Below, piece by piece: positions 18,161 to 27,598 of a stretch of 36,625 bases of DNA. The position numbers were made by a program, and so were the translations under genes. The notes under the pieces are model-generated. The model was given only the letters and a program-made list of their open reading frames with translations. It made no database searches and was not told the DNA's origin. The stretch covers positions 1-36,625 of the forward strand of contig JAGGVH010000041.1 in NCBI GenBank assembly GCA_021158105.1. The letters run 5' to 3'. Each line of letters begins with the position of its first letter. Within the stretch, counting starts at the first letter, position 1. Source of the stretch: Microcaldota archaeon. GTDB taxonomy: Archaea; Micrarchaeota; Micrarchaeia; Anstonellales; JAGGVH01.

Positions 18161-19351
18161 TTAATTCTTTATCTTCTTTAATACATCAACAAAGTAATCT
18201 ATTTCACTGAATGTATTGTATATATAAAAGCTGGCTCTTGCTGTGGCACGGGAGTTTAATCTTTTATGTAATGGTTCTGCACAGTGTTGCCCTGCTCTTA
18301 TTGCAATACCTTTTTTATTAAGAGCATCTGAAAGGTCTCTCACATTATATCCTTTATAATTAAATGAAACTAACCCAGTTCTTTCTTTTTTTGGACCGAA
18401 AGTTTCTACGTTACTTATTCTTTCCATTTCTTCAAAGGCATATTTGACCAGTTTCATTTCGTGTTGTCTTATTTTTTTCATTCCAATATTTTTTAAATAT
18501 CTAACAGCTTCTGTTAATCCAACTACTCCTGCAATGTTAGGCGTTCCTCCTTCAAATTTTGCTGGCGGGTCAGCCCATGTTGATTCGTATAAGCTAACAT
18601 GTTCAATCATGTCACCACCAAACAAGAACGGCTCCATATCTATTCTTGAATTTATGTATACTCCACCTACACCTGTTGGCCCTAACATTTTGTGTCCTGT
18701 GAACACTAAGAAATCACATTCGATTTCCTTGACATCAATCGGTATGTGTGGAACACCTTGACTTGAATCAATAATAGAGATTGCTCCATAGTGATGTGCT
18801 TTTTTTGATATTTCTTTTATGGGATTTATTGTCCCTAAGACGTTTGACGCATGAGTGATTGAGACAATTTTTGCGTCTTCAATCTTATCATATTCTTCTT
18901 CGGGTATTTCTCCTTTTTCGTTAATGTCTAAGTATATCAATTCTGCACCTTTCCACTTAGCTAACATCTGCCATGGTATCAAGTTTGCATGATGTTCCAT
19001 TATACTTATTACGATTTTATCCCCTTTTCTAATGTTTTCCAGTCCCCATGAATACATGATTGAGTTTAATCCTTCTGTTGCATTTTTTGTGAATACTAAT
19101 TCTTTTTTGTTTGCTCCTATGAATGAAGCAACTTCTAATCTTCCTTTTTCATACAATTCTGTTGCTTCCTCACTCAATTGGTGAATCCCCCTGTGGACAT
19201 TTGCATTATGATTTTTATAATATTTAGTTATTGCATCTATTACAGTTACAGGTTTCTGTGAAGTTGCTGCATTGTCAAAGTATATAATTGGATAACCATT
19301 AATTCTCCTGTTTAATATTGGGAAATCCATTCTTATTTTTTCAGTATCCAT
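18161..19351 (-). CDS. sufS: SufS-type cysteine desulfurase
   Basis: 'YPIIYFDNAATSQKPVTVIDAI', 'VSITHASNVLGTINPIKEI', 'VFTGHKMLGPTGVGGVYI', 'IAIRAGQHCAEPLH'. Confidence 0.94.
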   Translation of the reverse strand: MDTEKIRMDFPILNRRINGYPIIYFDNAATSQKPVTVIDAITKYYKNHNANVHRGIHQLSEEATELYEKGRLEVASFIGANKKELVFTKNATEGLNSIMYSWGLENIRKGDKIVISIMEHHANLIPWQMLAKWKGAELIYLDINEKGEIPEEEYDKIEDAKIVSITHASNVLGTINPIKEISKKAHHYGAISIIDSSQGVPHIPIDVKEIECDFLVFTGHKMLGPTGVGGVYINSRIDMEPFLFGGDMIEHVSLYESTWADPPAKFEGGTPNIAGVVGLTEAVRYLKNIGMKKIRQHEMKLVKYAFEEMERISNVETFGPKKERTGLVSFNYKGYNVRDLSDALNKKGIAIRAGQHCAEPLHKRLNSRATARASFYIYNTFSEIDYFVDVLKKIKN

Positions 19352-19433
19352 ACATTGTCACCAGGTATTTATTTTTTTAAATACCTATTTTTTGAAAACA
19401 TATTTTTTTAAATGTTTAACATGTTATTTTATT

Positions 19434-19913
19434 ATGGCAAATTCAAAGAAACTTACTCCTTTTCAAATGATTGAAGGCAATGTCTTCATAATAACATCAC
19501 GGGCAGGTCCGGTCAAAAACGGTTTTGTGGCTGCATGGGTTACAAGGCTTTCTTTTGATCCTCCGTTGGTTGGTATAGCATTGTCTCCTGAGCATTTTAC
19601 ATACTGGGTGATAAACCAAAGCATGATATTTACAATAAATTTTGTTTCTGATGATAATAAAGGTGTATCATTGGTTAAATCTTTTGGGACACAGTCTGGC
19701 AGGGATGTTGACAAATTTAAGAAGGTTAAGTATTTTGAGGGTAAGACGGGTTGTCCGATATTGAAAGATGCAGTAGCTTATATTGAATGCAGAGTAGTCA
19801 GAAAAATTAAGACTGGCGACCATTATCTGTTTATTGGAAAAATTGTTAATCAAAAGAAAGTTAAAGAAAAGAAAATCTTAACAAGGTTAAAAACAAGGGA
19901 GAAGGGTATTTAA
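19434..19913 (+). CDS. Flavin reductase-like FMN-binding protein
   Basis: 'VFIITSRAGPVKNGFVAAWVTRLSFDPPLVGIALSPEHFTYWVI', 'GDHYLFIGKIV'. Start corrected to the ATG at 19434, downstream of a TATA element. Confidence 0.85.
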   Translation: MANSKKLTPFQMIEGNVFIITSRAGPVKNGFVAAWVTRLSFDPPLVGIALSPEHFTYWVINQSMIFTINFVSDDNKGVSLVKSFGTQSGRDVDKFKKVKYFEGKTGCPILKDAVAYIECRVVRKIKTGDHYLFIGKIVNQKKVKEKKILTRLKTREKGI

Positions 19914-20393
19914 TGTTTTATGATGTTTCCAATGTTTAATCATTTCCTTATCCAATGATACTAGGTATATATTCATCTTATCACTGTATTCTTTAGATGT
20001 GTTATAAATTATTTCTGCACCCATCTTTTTATCAAACCCGAATACCCCACACGAAACTGCCGGGAGTGCAATGCTTTTAGCATTAAGTTCAATGGCCTTT
20101 TTAAAAACATTGTTTATAGTTTTTCTTAAAACTTGAGGTCTGGTGCCTCTTGGTCCCACAACATGAATTATCCATTTTGCTTTAAGGTTTCCTGCAGATG
20201 TGACTGCTGTCCCGCCAACCTCTAAATGACCGTTCTTTTTAATCCATTCTTTGCTTTCTTTGTTTATTATCGGTCCGCCTGCTTGTGATATTGCTAATGC
20301 TACACCTCCGTCGTGTGAGAGGTATTCATTTGCTGTATTTACGATGATGTCAGCTTTTACTTTTGTAATGTCTGTATGTATTATGTGGATCAT
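19887..20393 (-). CDS. Macrodomain protein (ADP-ribose hydrolase-like)
   Basis: 'HTDITKVKADIIVNTANEYLSHDGGVALAISQAGG', 'WIIHVVGP', 'SIALPAVSCGVFGFDKK'. Confidence 0.92.
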   Translation of the reverse strand: MIHIIHTDITKVKADIIVNTANEYLSHDGGVALAISQAGGPIINKESKEWIKKNGHLEVGGTAVTSAGNLKAKWIIHVVGPRGTRPQVLRKTINNVFKKAIELNAKSIALPAVSCGVFGFDKKMGAEIIYNTSKEYSDKMNIYLVSLDKEMIKHWKHHKTLNTLLPCF

Positions 20394-20414
20394 TTTCTGA
20401 CCTCCAACTAAATT

Positions 20415-21980
20415 TTATAGTTTGGTTTTTCTTGGGGCTGTTTTACTGAACGCTATCTCGCATGCATTAACTATGTTATCAGTCCATGTGTGTATAACAT
20501 TTTTGTACTTGTTCGGATGTAATTTGCTCAATCCTCCAATTCCTATAGTGCCAGTGTTGACTTCTATTCCTTTGAATAGTATCCCTGCGTTCGGGCCTAT
20601 CGTCGGTACAAAGTCTACTGAGCCGAATGTCACATTCATTGTTGATGGACAAAGATAATTATCTTTCCCTATGTTTTGATTATTTTCATACCTTGCTTCG
20701 TCTAACAATTCTTGGAACACTGCACCGGCTGTTAAACTGAGTTTGTTGATGTATTGCTCTGCTAACTTTCTTGCATCATTTTTTGGTATGAATGTCCAGT
20801 TTTTTCTTATGAATTCTGTTAGCACGTCAACACTCCTAGCGGCATGGCCTGATAATGATATGTTTGCAACGAAGTCTGACGCCCCGACCTTTGCATAGTT
20901 TGCAGTGCTTTCAAAATGATCTTTAACCCACTGGACAACAAACCTGAACTCAATCTTACGTCCTATCTTTGGCTGTTCAAGTTCTTCTTCAAACAGGTAT
21001 ATGTTTTCCCCGCCTAACTTGTTAAAGAAATATGGAAAATAAATATTATTAAGTATATGTCTTATGAGTTCGCGTATCTTCTTTTTGTTTTTTGTTATAA
21101 AGTGGACTTTATTTCTGATTCTTTTGCCCCCCTCATCTACTAACAATTTTATTAAACCGTCATCACTTGTATCAATGTATAAGTTGTTGTCTTCAATCTT
21201 GATTCTTATTACTCCCATGCCACCGCCAGTGTGGACAGCAGGTTTTAAGTATGTTGCTTTGTTGTTGTGGGAGTTTTCAATTATGAAATCAACGTATCTA
21301 TAGTCCTCATCTTTGTTGGTGATTATAAATTCTTCATTGCTTTCATTTTTGTTTAATCTTAATCCTAATACATCCAATATCACATCTTTTATTTTAATAT
21401 TCTTAAAACTTAAGCCATCAATGTCTTTTTTAATTGAATAGCTTGCTTTGTATAACATATTCTTAACAGGGCTTGTAAAATATCTTAACGGACTAAACGG
21501 TTGGATTAGTTCATCAATCCCTTCTTTTGCTTTACCTAAAAATGGAATATATTTGAACGGACGGCTTGGTATTGCCATGTCGAAACGTCTTAATATTTTT
21601 TGTGTAAACCATTTGTTATCAAAATACCTTGGAAGGTTTGTTGTAACAGGTAACAATTCCCCTTCTTTGTAGTATGAACATTTTGCACTTTCTTCTAACC
21701 ATAGTTCTGTCACCCCAACCTGTTTAGGTGTTATCTCATAAACGTTTCCTTTGATATCTCTAACCGGCCAAGTGTTTTGTTGAAGTAGATTTTCCCATTC
21801 TTCTCTTTCAGCTGCTAACACCATCACAGGATATTTTGATAATAACTTGTCCCATGCATACTTGTTGCGTTGAACATATTTGAACGTCCTTATTAAGACA
21901 ATCCTTTCACCGTTATCAAGGTTATAGGGCGGTTTGATTTTTTTATTGGATTTTCTTTTCATTATCTTTCGCCTCCCCAT
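20415..21980 (-). CDS. ATP-grasp protein (YheC/YheD-like)
   Basis: 'TYLKPAVHTGGGMGVIRIKIEDNNLYI', 'RKIEFRFVVQW', 'YAKVGASDFVANISLSG', 'FKGIEVNTGTIGIGGLSKL'. Confidence 0.6.
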   Translation of the reverse strand: MGRRKIMKRKSNKKIKPPYNLDNGERIVLIRTFKYVQRNKYAWDKLLSKYPVMVLAAEREEWENLLQQNTWPVRDIKGNVYEITPKQVGVTELWLEESAKCSYYKEGELLPVTTNLPRYFDNKWFTQKILRRFDMAIPSRPFKYIPFLGKAKEGIDELIQPFSPLRYFTSPVKNMLYKASYSIKKDIDGLSFKNIKIKDVILDVLGLRLNKNESNEEFIITNKDEDYRYVDFIIENSHNNKATYLKPAVHTGGGMGVIRIKIEDNNLYIDTSDDGLIKLLVDEGGKRIRNKVHFITKNKKKIRELIRHILNNIYFPYFFNKLGGENIYLFEEELEQPKIGRKIEFRFVVQWVKDHFESTANYAKVGASDFVANISLSGHAARSVDVLTEFIRKNWTFIPKNDARKLAEQYINKLSLTAGAVFQELLDEARYENNQNIGKDNYLCPSTMNVTFGSVDFVPTIGPNAGILFKGIEVNTGTIGIGGLSKLHPNKYKNVIHTWTDNIVNACEIAFSKTAPRKTKL

Positions 21981-22036
21981 ATCACCATGAAAATAAAAAT
22001 ACTTTTAAAGATATGCTTATCCTTCTGAGGATTATA

Positions 22037-22150
22037 TTATAATAAAAAATAAAAGGAGTTATGTATGTTTATGTGTTCATCGCTTCTTTGTAAAGCTTTA
22101 ACAGCTATTAGTATTTCATCTTGGTTGATGAAGTAAAGTAGGTTATTCAT
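22037..22150 (-). CDS. Candidate 37-aa small protein translationally coupled to the CYTH gene
   Basis: aaggagcaATGaaTAA: SD and ATG overlap the CYTH stop. Peptide MNNLLYFINQDEILIAVKALQRSDEHINIHNSFYFLL. Confidence 0.3.
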   Translation of the reverse strand: MNNLLYFINQDEILIAVKALQRSDEHINIHNSFYFLL

Positions 22151-22712
22151 TGCTCCTTACATTATTTAATAGCATATTTGGATAACCCGTGTTAGGTGCT
22201 TCCACCCATTTTATATTTAATTCTTCAAGTAACTTATAGCATTCTTCTTTAATCTTTTCAGGGGAGTCATTTACAACTTTTGCCTCCACTTCAATAAACC
22301 ACCCTAACCCTTCAATTTTATCAAGTAGAATCTCAAAATTTTTATATTTGTAATACTTTCTATGCTTCTTGACTGTTACTTTAAGTTTCATGCCTATCTT
22401 TTCTAAGATTTCGCGCATAATGTCAGGGTTTTCTATTTCTGTTTCATATTCATCAGTTTTTAATAACTTTCCATCATCTCCATAATGGCAAGAATGGTAT
22501 GCTAAAATGTATTTTTTATTGTCATGCCTTATTCTTAGGTATTTTTTTGTTGGTTTTTCATCAAAGTAATCATTGTTTATAGGTACAAAATATTCATCTT
22601 TTTGTTCTTTTTCTTTGATGAACTCGGTTTTGTGTTCTAATACTCTTTCAGCTTCATTCGGATTTATGATTCCTACTTTAATCTCAATCTCTTCGTTCAT
22701 AGGCATGTTCAT
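22143..22712 (-). CDS. CYTH-domain protein (CyaB/ThTPase-like)
   Basis: 'NEEIEIKVGIINPNEAERVL', 'KYLRIRHDNKKYILAYH', 'EILLDKIEGLGWFIEVEAKV': the EXEXK and lineage motifs. Confidence 0.88.
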   Translation of the reverse strand: MNMPMNEEIEIKVGIINPNEAERVLEHKTEFIKEKEQKDEYFVPINNDYFDEKPTKKYLRIRHDNKKYILAYHSCHYGDDGKLLKTDEYETEIENPDIMREILEKIGMKLKVTVKKHRKYYKYKNFEILLDKIEGLGWFIEVEAKVVNDSPEKIKEECYKLLEELNIKWVEAPNTGYPNMLLNNVRSNE

Positions 22713-22817
22713 ACTTTGAAAATTTATAAAGGTTTTGTTAGTTAATTTTTAATAGGGAAATTTTGTTGTAATCTATGTATGGAAATGTTTTTAAATTTTA
22801 AGAATAATAATATATGT

Positions 22818-23948
22818 ATGAACTCAAAACTAAAAAACAAAACCGATAATCTTGAGAAACCACAGTTTAGGGAATTAGGAATTCCTTTATTAGATAATAC
22901 AGAGTTGCCAAAGCTTAAGAGTGATATTATTAGCAGTGTTCAAGATGTTGGAAAGGGCGTTTATCAAATTAGAGAGGTACAAAAATATACACCAAATTCA
23001 AATTATAAGCATGAATTGTTATTTTTTATAAAACCTGAAGTGACTGATCCTGATAATCATGTTGATTTATCTTCTGTTTTAGATATCATTTTCAATATAT
23101 TCAAAGAATATAGCATCTTTGTTGAGGGTATATATACAATAGGTGCAAGCTATCTTAAGAAATATAATCTTATAGCTAATCATTATAGCGTAATCAACAG
23201 AGTTGCAAAAGAGGGCATTGAGGCATTATCAAATGATGCCCTGAAAATGTTTAATGAAGTTTATAATATTGATTCAAAGAATCCTGGAGATAATGTTGAA
23301 ATTCTAGGGGGGTTTCAGTTCTTACAGAAATATAAAAACTTTGATCCAAAATCTTTAGAATTATTGTGGAGTAATACTGGTTTCAAAAAAATAGCTAGTG
23401 GTGTGTTTGCAACTAAGTTAAAACTCTTTAATAAAGAGATTTATCTATTAAATGGTTTCTTTCCATTTAGACTTGAACATTATACATCTAAAGGTAAATC
23501 AATTGTTGTCATGATAATCTCTTCTAATGTGGGTTGGGATACATTAAGAAACAAAATGCTTGGAATTACAGACCCACAAAAAGCATATGATGGGAGCATT
23601 CGTAGAATTCTTTTTGAATATAAGGATAGATGGAGTCTAAAGAATGTAAATACAGGTTATAATTGTGTCCACATGTCTGCCGGTCCTATTGAGGCATTAT
23701 CGGAAATAGTAAGATTTCTGTCAAGATATGATAATAATGTTATAATAAAACCAGATGAAACCATGATTGGTAAAAGATTTATTGATGGGGGTTTCTCAAA
23801 TGATGATCTAGATTATTTTATGTCAAATCCAAAAGTTTTATACAAAGGTAGAGTGACTAATATTTTTGACCTAACTGAAGAGAATAACATAGAAGAAGTT
23901 ATCAGCAAATTGAAAGAAATTAAAGTGATATCTTATAGTAACTATTAA
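22818..23948 (+). CDS. Divergent nucleoside-diphosphate-kinase-like protein
   Basis: 'LLFFIKPEVTD..VLDIIFNIFKEYSIFVEGIYTI' and 'MLGITDPQKAYDGSIRRILFEYKDRWSLKNVNTGYNCVHMSAGPIEALSEIVRFL' resemble NDK blocks (vliKPDgv.. / GatnPaea.pGTIRgdf...n.vHgSds.esA.rEi). Start set downstream of TATA tttttaaatttt. Confidence 0.5.
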   Translation: MNSKLKNKTDNLEKPQFRELGIPLLDNTELPKLKSDIISSVQDVGKGVYQIREVQKYTPNSNYKHELLFFIKPEVTDPDNHVDLSSVLDIIFNIFKEYSIFVEGIYTIGASYLKKYNLIANHYSVINRVAKEGIEALSNDALKMFNEVYNIDSKNPGDNVEILGGFQFLQKYKNFDPKSLELLWSNTGFKKIASGVFATKLKLFNKEIYLLNGFFPFRLEHYTSKGKSIVVMIISSNVGWDTLRNKMLGITDPQKAYDGSIRRILFEYKDRWSLKNVNTGYNCVHMSAGPIEALSEIVRFLSRYDNNVIIKPDETMIGKRFIDGGFSNDDLDYFMSNPKVLYKGRVTNIFDLTEENNIEEVISKLKEIKVISYSNY

Positions 23949-23970
23949 TTGACAATTCCATTTGAAAACA

Positions 23971-24066
23971 CTTTTTAATCATGCTCTTAAAATATTAAAA
24001 GAAAGCGGTTTAAAGGCAGTCTTTGATTGGGCTGTTAATAAGATAAGAAGGTTAATAGAAAATTAG
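23971..24066 (+). pseudogene. C-terminal remnant of the zincin-type protein encoded at 31340-32056
   Basis: In-frame 'LFNHALKILKESGLKAVFDWAVNKIRRLIEN*' vs 'LFDHAFKILKESGLRAVFDWGVGRIRKVL'; high nucleotide identity, no upstream start or body. Confidence 0.75.
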
Positions 24067-24139
24067 TGATGATATTTAGTGGTGGTATAATCTGTACTGT
24101 TAATGAAACTCATTTAAATATTATCTTTGTAATTTTTAT

Positions 24140-25744
24140 ATGCACTCTGTGAATGTTAATAAAAGATATCATAGGATAACTGGTTACATTATTGATGTTG
24201 CCAATGAAATTATTTATCCAGGCCAGATAGAATTTGATAATAAAATCAGGAGGATAACTCGTTTGCCTGAACATCTTGTTAAAAAGCAGTATATATTACC
24301 TGGCCTGGTGGATGCTCATGTTCATATTGAAAGTTCAATGTTGATCCCCAGTGAATATTCGCGGATTGCTGTCCAGCATGGTGTGGTGGCAGCAGTGGCT
24401 GACCCGCACGAGATTGCTAACGTTTTAGGTTTGAAAGGTATTAAGTTCATGTTATCAAATGGTAATAAAACACCGTTCAAGTTTTATTGGGGTGCACCGT
24501 CCTGTGTGCCTGCAACCCGGTTTGAAACTTCAGGTGCAGTGATTGATCATAACCTGATTGAAGTTCTTTTCCGTAAGTATGGTTTGTATCATTTATCAGA
24601 GGTGATGAATTATCCGGGCGTTATAAATCATGATATGGAAGTCATGGCAAAGATTGCAATCGCAAAAAGACTGGGCAAACATATAGATGGTCATGCCCCG
24701 GGATTGACAGGGCGCGATCTGGATAAATATATTTCGGCAGGCATTGAGACTGATCATGAATGTTATATGTTGAGCGAGGCGCGCGAGAAACAACGTAAAG
24801 GCATGAAAATAATTGTAAGACAAGGGTCAGCCGCCAAGAATTTAAATGAATTGTACTCCTTGTTAAATGATCCTGATACAATGTTATGCACTGATGACAT
24901 TCATCCTGATGACCTTTCTAATTCATACATTAATGGTATAATCAAGCAAGCGATCGAATTGGGCGTTCCAGTTATTAAGGCTATCAAGGCGGCGACATAT
25001 AATCCTGTTAAGCATTACGGTTTGAATGTGGGTTTATTGCATGAAGGTGACCCCGCAGACATTGTAATAATAGATAGTATTAACCGGTTCAATGTCATGT
25101 CCACATGGATAAATGGTGTTAAGGTTTATGATAGAGGTAAAATCTTTATCACTAAATCCAAGACAAAACCCATTAACATAATGCGTAGGTCAAAGGTAAA
25201 GTTATTTGATATAGTTGATAGAAAAGTTCCTTTTATAATAAAAGCTAAAGACGGACAATTGGTAACTGATAAGATTAACACGCCAGCATCCTGTATAAAC
25301 ATAAAAAAGGATGTGTTAAAGATAGTAGTTGTTAATAGGTATAAGAATACTAAACCTGCAGTGGGATACATTAGAGGTTTTGGGATTAAACACGGCGCGT
25401 TCGGGTCAACCATCATGCATGATTCTCATAACATTGGAGTAATCGGTGCTGATGACAAATCAATAGTTAAAGTAGTTAATACATTGATTAGGATCAAGGG
25501 TGGATTAGCAGTGTTATATAATAACCATTTATCAATACTTAGGTTACCTTATGCTGGGTTAATGACAAATGATTACCACCGTGCATCACAACAATATAAG
25601 AAGTTAACTAATGTTGTTAAACGTATGGGTTGTAAGTTTAAAGCGCCGTTCATGACATTGTCTTTCATGGGATTGTTGGTAATTCCTCATGCTAAGATTT
25701 CTGATAAAGGATTGTTTGATTGTGATAAGTTTGATTTTGCATAA
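24140..25744 (+). CDS. ade: Adenine deaminase
   Basis: 'YILPGLVDAHVHIESSMLIPSEYSRIAVQHGVVAAVADPHEIANVLG', 'DGHAPGLTGRDLDKYISAGIETDHE', 'MLCTDDIHPDDL'. Confidence 0.93.
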   Translation: MHSVNVNKRYHRITGYIIDVANEIIYPGQIEFDNKIRRITRLPEHLVKKQYILPGLVDAHVHIESSMLIPSEYSRIAVQHGVVAAVADPHEIANVLGLKGIKFMLSNGNKTPFKFYWGAPSCVPATRFETSGAVIDHNLIEVLFRKYGLYHLSEVMNYPGVINHDMEVMAKIAIAKRLGKHIDGHAPGLTGRDLDKYISAGIETDHECYMLSEAREKQRKGMKIIVRQGSAAKNLNELYSLLNDPDTMLCTDDIHPDDLSNSYINGIIKQAIELGVPVIKAIKAATYNPVKHYGLNVGLLHEGDPADIVIIDSINRFNVMSTWINGVKVYDRGKIFITKSKTKPINIMRRSKVKLFDIVDRKVPFIIKAKDGQLVTDKINTPASCINIKKDVLKIVVVNRYKNTKPAVGYIRGFGIKHGAFGSTIMHDSHNIGVIGADDKSIVKVVNTLIRIKGGLAVLYNNHLSILRLPYAGLMTNDYHRASQQYKKLTNVVKRMGCKFKAPFMTLSFMGLLVIPHAKISDKGLFDCDKFDFA

Positions 25745-25808
25745 GTTGAAATGGATTTTTTAATAAAAGCCAAACATTTTTATATTTATCTTAATAAATG
25801 CATAATTA

Positions 25809-27542
25809 ATGACACCCATTGTTAAATCTTATACTTCAAATGATTATAATGATGTTGAGACTGCTAAGCACAAGAATAGGAATAAGTTTATGAATAGAGT
25901 TAGAAAAGTTTATAGAAATTATAATCTTAATTGTCAAGATATTGATTTGTTTTTAGAGAGTGTAAACGAGTTTTACAAGTTATGGGTTGAAATGAAAGAG
26001 GACGAATCATTAGTATTATCTTATGAAGGGTTTATGTTGTTGACTTTAGACAATTTTGATGAGATTATGTCTTTTGTTGGTAAAGAATATAAAAAGTTTA
26101 AACGTGTTGCAAAGAAGGATTATGGGGAAGACATTTTAGATATATCATCTATGAAAAATTTTGAATTGTTATTAAAAAATCTTAAGATTTTAACATCTAA
26201 GATTAGGGGTATGTTTGATAAATATGATGTTGTACCGTTGCTTATTAATGTGCCAGAATTGAAAGATAAGATATATCTCAAGGCTAAGAATGATATAGAT
26301 AATCTTGTTACTCTTTATGCTCACAGGAATGTCGAAGAATTGTTAAACTATGATTACGTTTATGGACCTGAGTTGGACGAGATTTGTGAGATGTTAGAGA
26401 TTGATTTGCATGAATTGGAAGAGGATGAAAAAGCAAAGATTTCCTCACGAACTATGACAAGAAACGATTTTAATAATATGATGAATCGTGTAATGATTGA
26501 ACACAGACCTCACCTTATTAAATTTGAACCGTTATCTTATGTTTTAGATGTTGAAGAGGTGGGGGAAGTAGTGTGGAATATTAAGTTGAATGATTATGAT
26601 GTTAAGGGTGCAGTTTTTAACAGGAAGAAAAATGTTGATATTTTTATGATGCTTCAGTTTATTGTTGAGCCGTGTGATAATTATACATTTGGAGTTGCAT
26701 ATTTTCTCAGAAGTAGGTTTCATAATATGAGATTGCTGATGTTTGGGGAGATAAAAGAGGGATTGGATAAGTATTATGAAGAGTTCAGTGTAGACAATAA
26801 TATAATAAATATCGGCCAGTTTCATGGTTTTCTGTTGAAATTGTATGGTAAAAGGATATCAGAACGGTTGGATACTTTAAATAAATTATCGTCAATGTTG
26901 AAACTTAGGTTTAATATATTAGCTTCTTTGATTGTGATTAGTATGGTTGGTGGGGACGATTTGACTGCATGGGTGGAGAATTTAGAATATGGCAAAATTA
27001 AAAGAATGCTTGAAAAATACCAATCAGTTGTTATAGATAATATTGATGTGCTACCGTCCTCTGCAGATGAAGTGTTTAAATTGATAGATAAAGGAATAAA
27101 ACGGCAGATTAATCATATGGAGCTGGGTGATGATGAAGTTATAGGGGATGTTTTGTCTTATGATGACGAGACTTTTGAGATTGATGACGAGACAAGAATA
27201 TACCTTGAATCAGTCAAGGTATCGCCTTATACTGTAATGTATGTTTTGTGGTGGGGACTAAGAAAGAAGAATAACTCTTGGGCATGCCAAAACGATTACA
27301 TCCCTAAGGAGCATGCAGTCGGCAATACTATTAGGAAAATGCGATCAGTTACTCATGATTTTAAGGTGAATGATAAGGATGTCAAAGATACAATAGAATT
27401 CTTAATTAATAAGGGAATATTATTACAGCATAAAAATAATGCTACTGTGGGCATTAACCTTAATGGGAGCAATGTTGACCCAAATCTGAGATATTTACAG
27501 GAATATTTAAAACGGATGATGTTTAAAGTGAGTATGTTGTGA
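25809..27542 (+). CDS. Hypothetical 577-aa protein, possible C-terminal winged helix
   Basis: Long ORF with TATA-like 'tttttatatttatc' upstream; C-terminal helix-rich 'DVKDTIEFLINKGILLQHKNNATVGINL'. No family recognised. Confidence 0.6.
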   Translation: MTPIVKSYTSNDYNDVETAKHKNRNKFMNRVRKVYRNYNLNCQDIDLFLESVNEFYKLWVEMKEDESLVLSYEGFMLLTLDNFDEIMSFVGKEYKKFKRVAKKDYGEDILDISSMKNFELLLKNLKILTSKIRGMFDKYDVVPLLINVPELKDKIYLKAKNDIDNLVTLYAHRNVEELLNYDYVYGPELDEICEMLEIDLHELEEDEKAKISSRTMTRNDFNNMMNRVMIEHRPHLIKFEPLSYVLDVEEVGEVVWNIKLNDYDVKGAVFNRKKNVDIFMMLQFIVEPCDNYTFGVAYFLRSRFHNMRLLMFGEIKEGLDKYYEEFSVDNNIINIGQFHGFLLKLYGKRISERLDTLNKLSSMLKLRFNILASLIVISMVGGDDLTAWVENLEYGKIKRMLEKYQSVVIDNIDVLPSSADEVFKLIDKGIKRQINHMELGDDEVIGDVLSYDDETFEIDDETRIYLESVKVSPYTVMYVLWWGLRKKNNSWACQNDYIPKEHAVGNTIRKMRSVTHDFKVNDKDVKDTIEFLINKGILLQHKNNATVGINLNGSNVDPNLRYLQEYLKRMMFKVSML

Positions 27543-27598
27543 TTTATTAATAATCATTTTAAAGGTTGATGACAATTTAGATAAGTGGGGGTAAACTG

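Noticed and set aside
22100-22135. TTGATGA box-C-like sequence near the CYTH 3' end
   Set aside because: No box D or C'/D' at suitable spacing.
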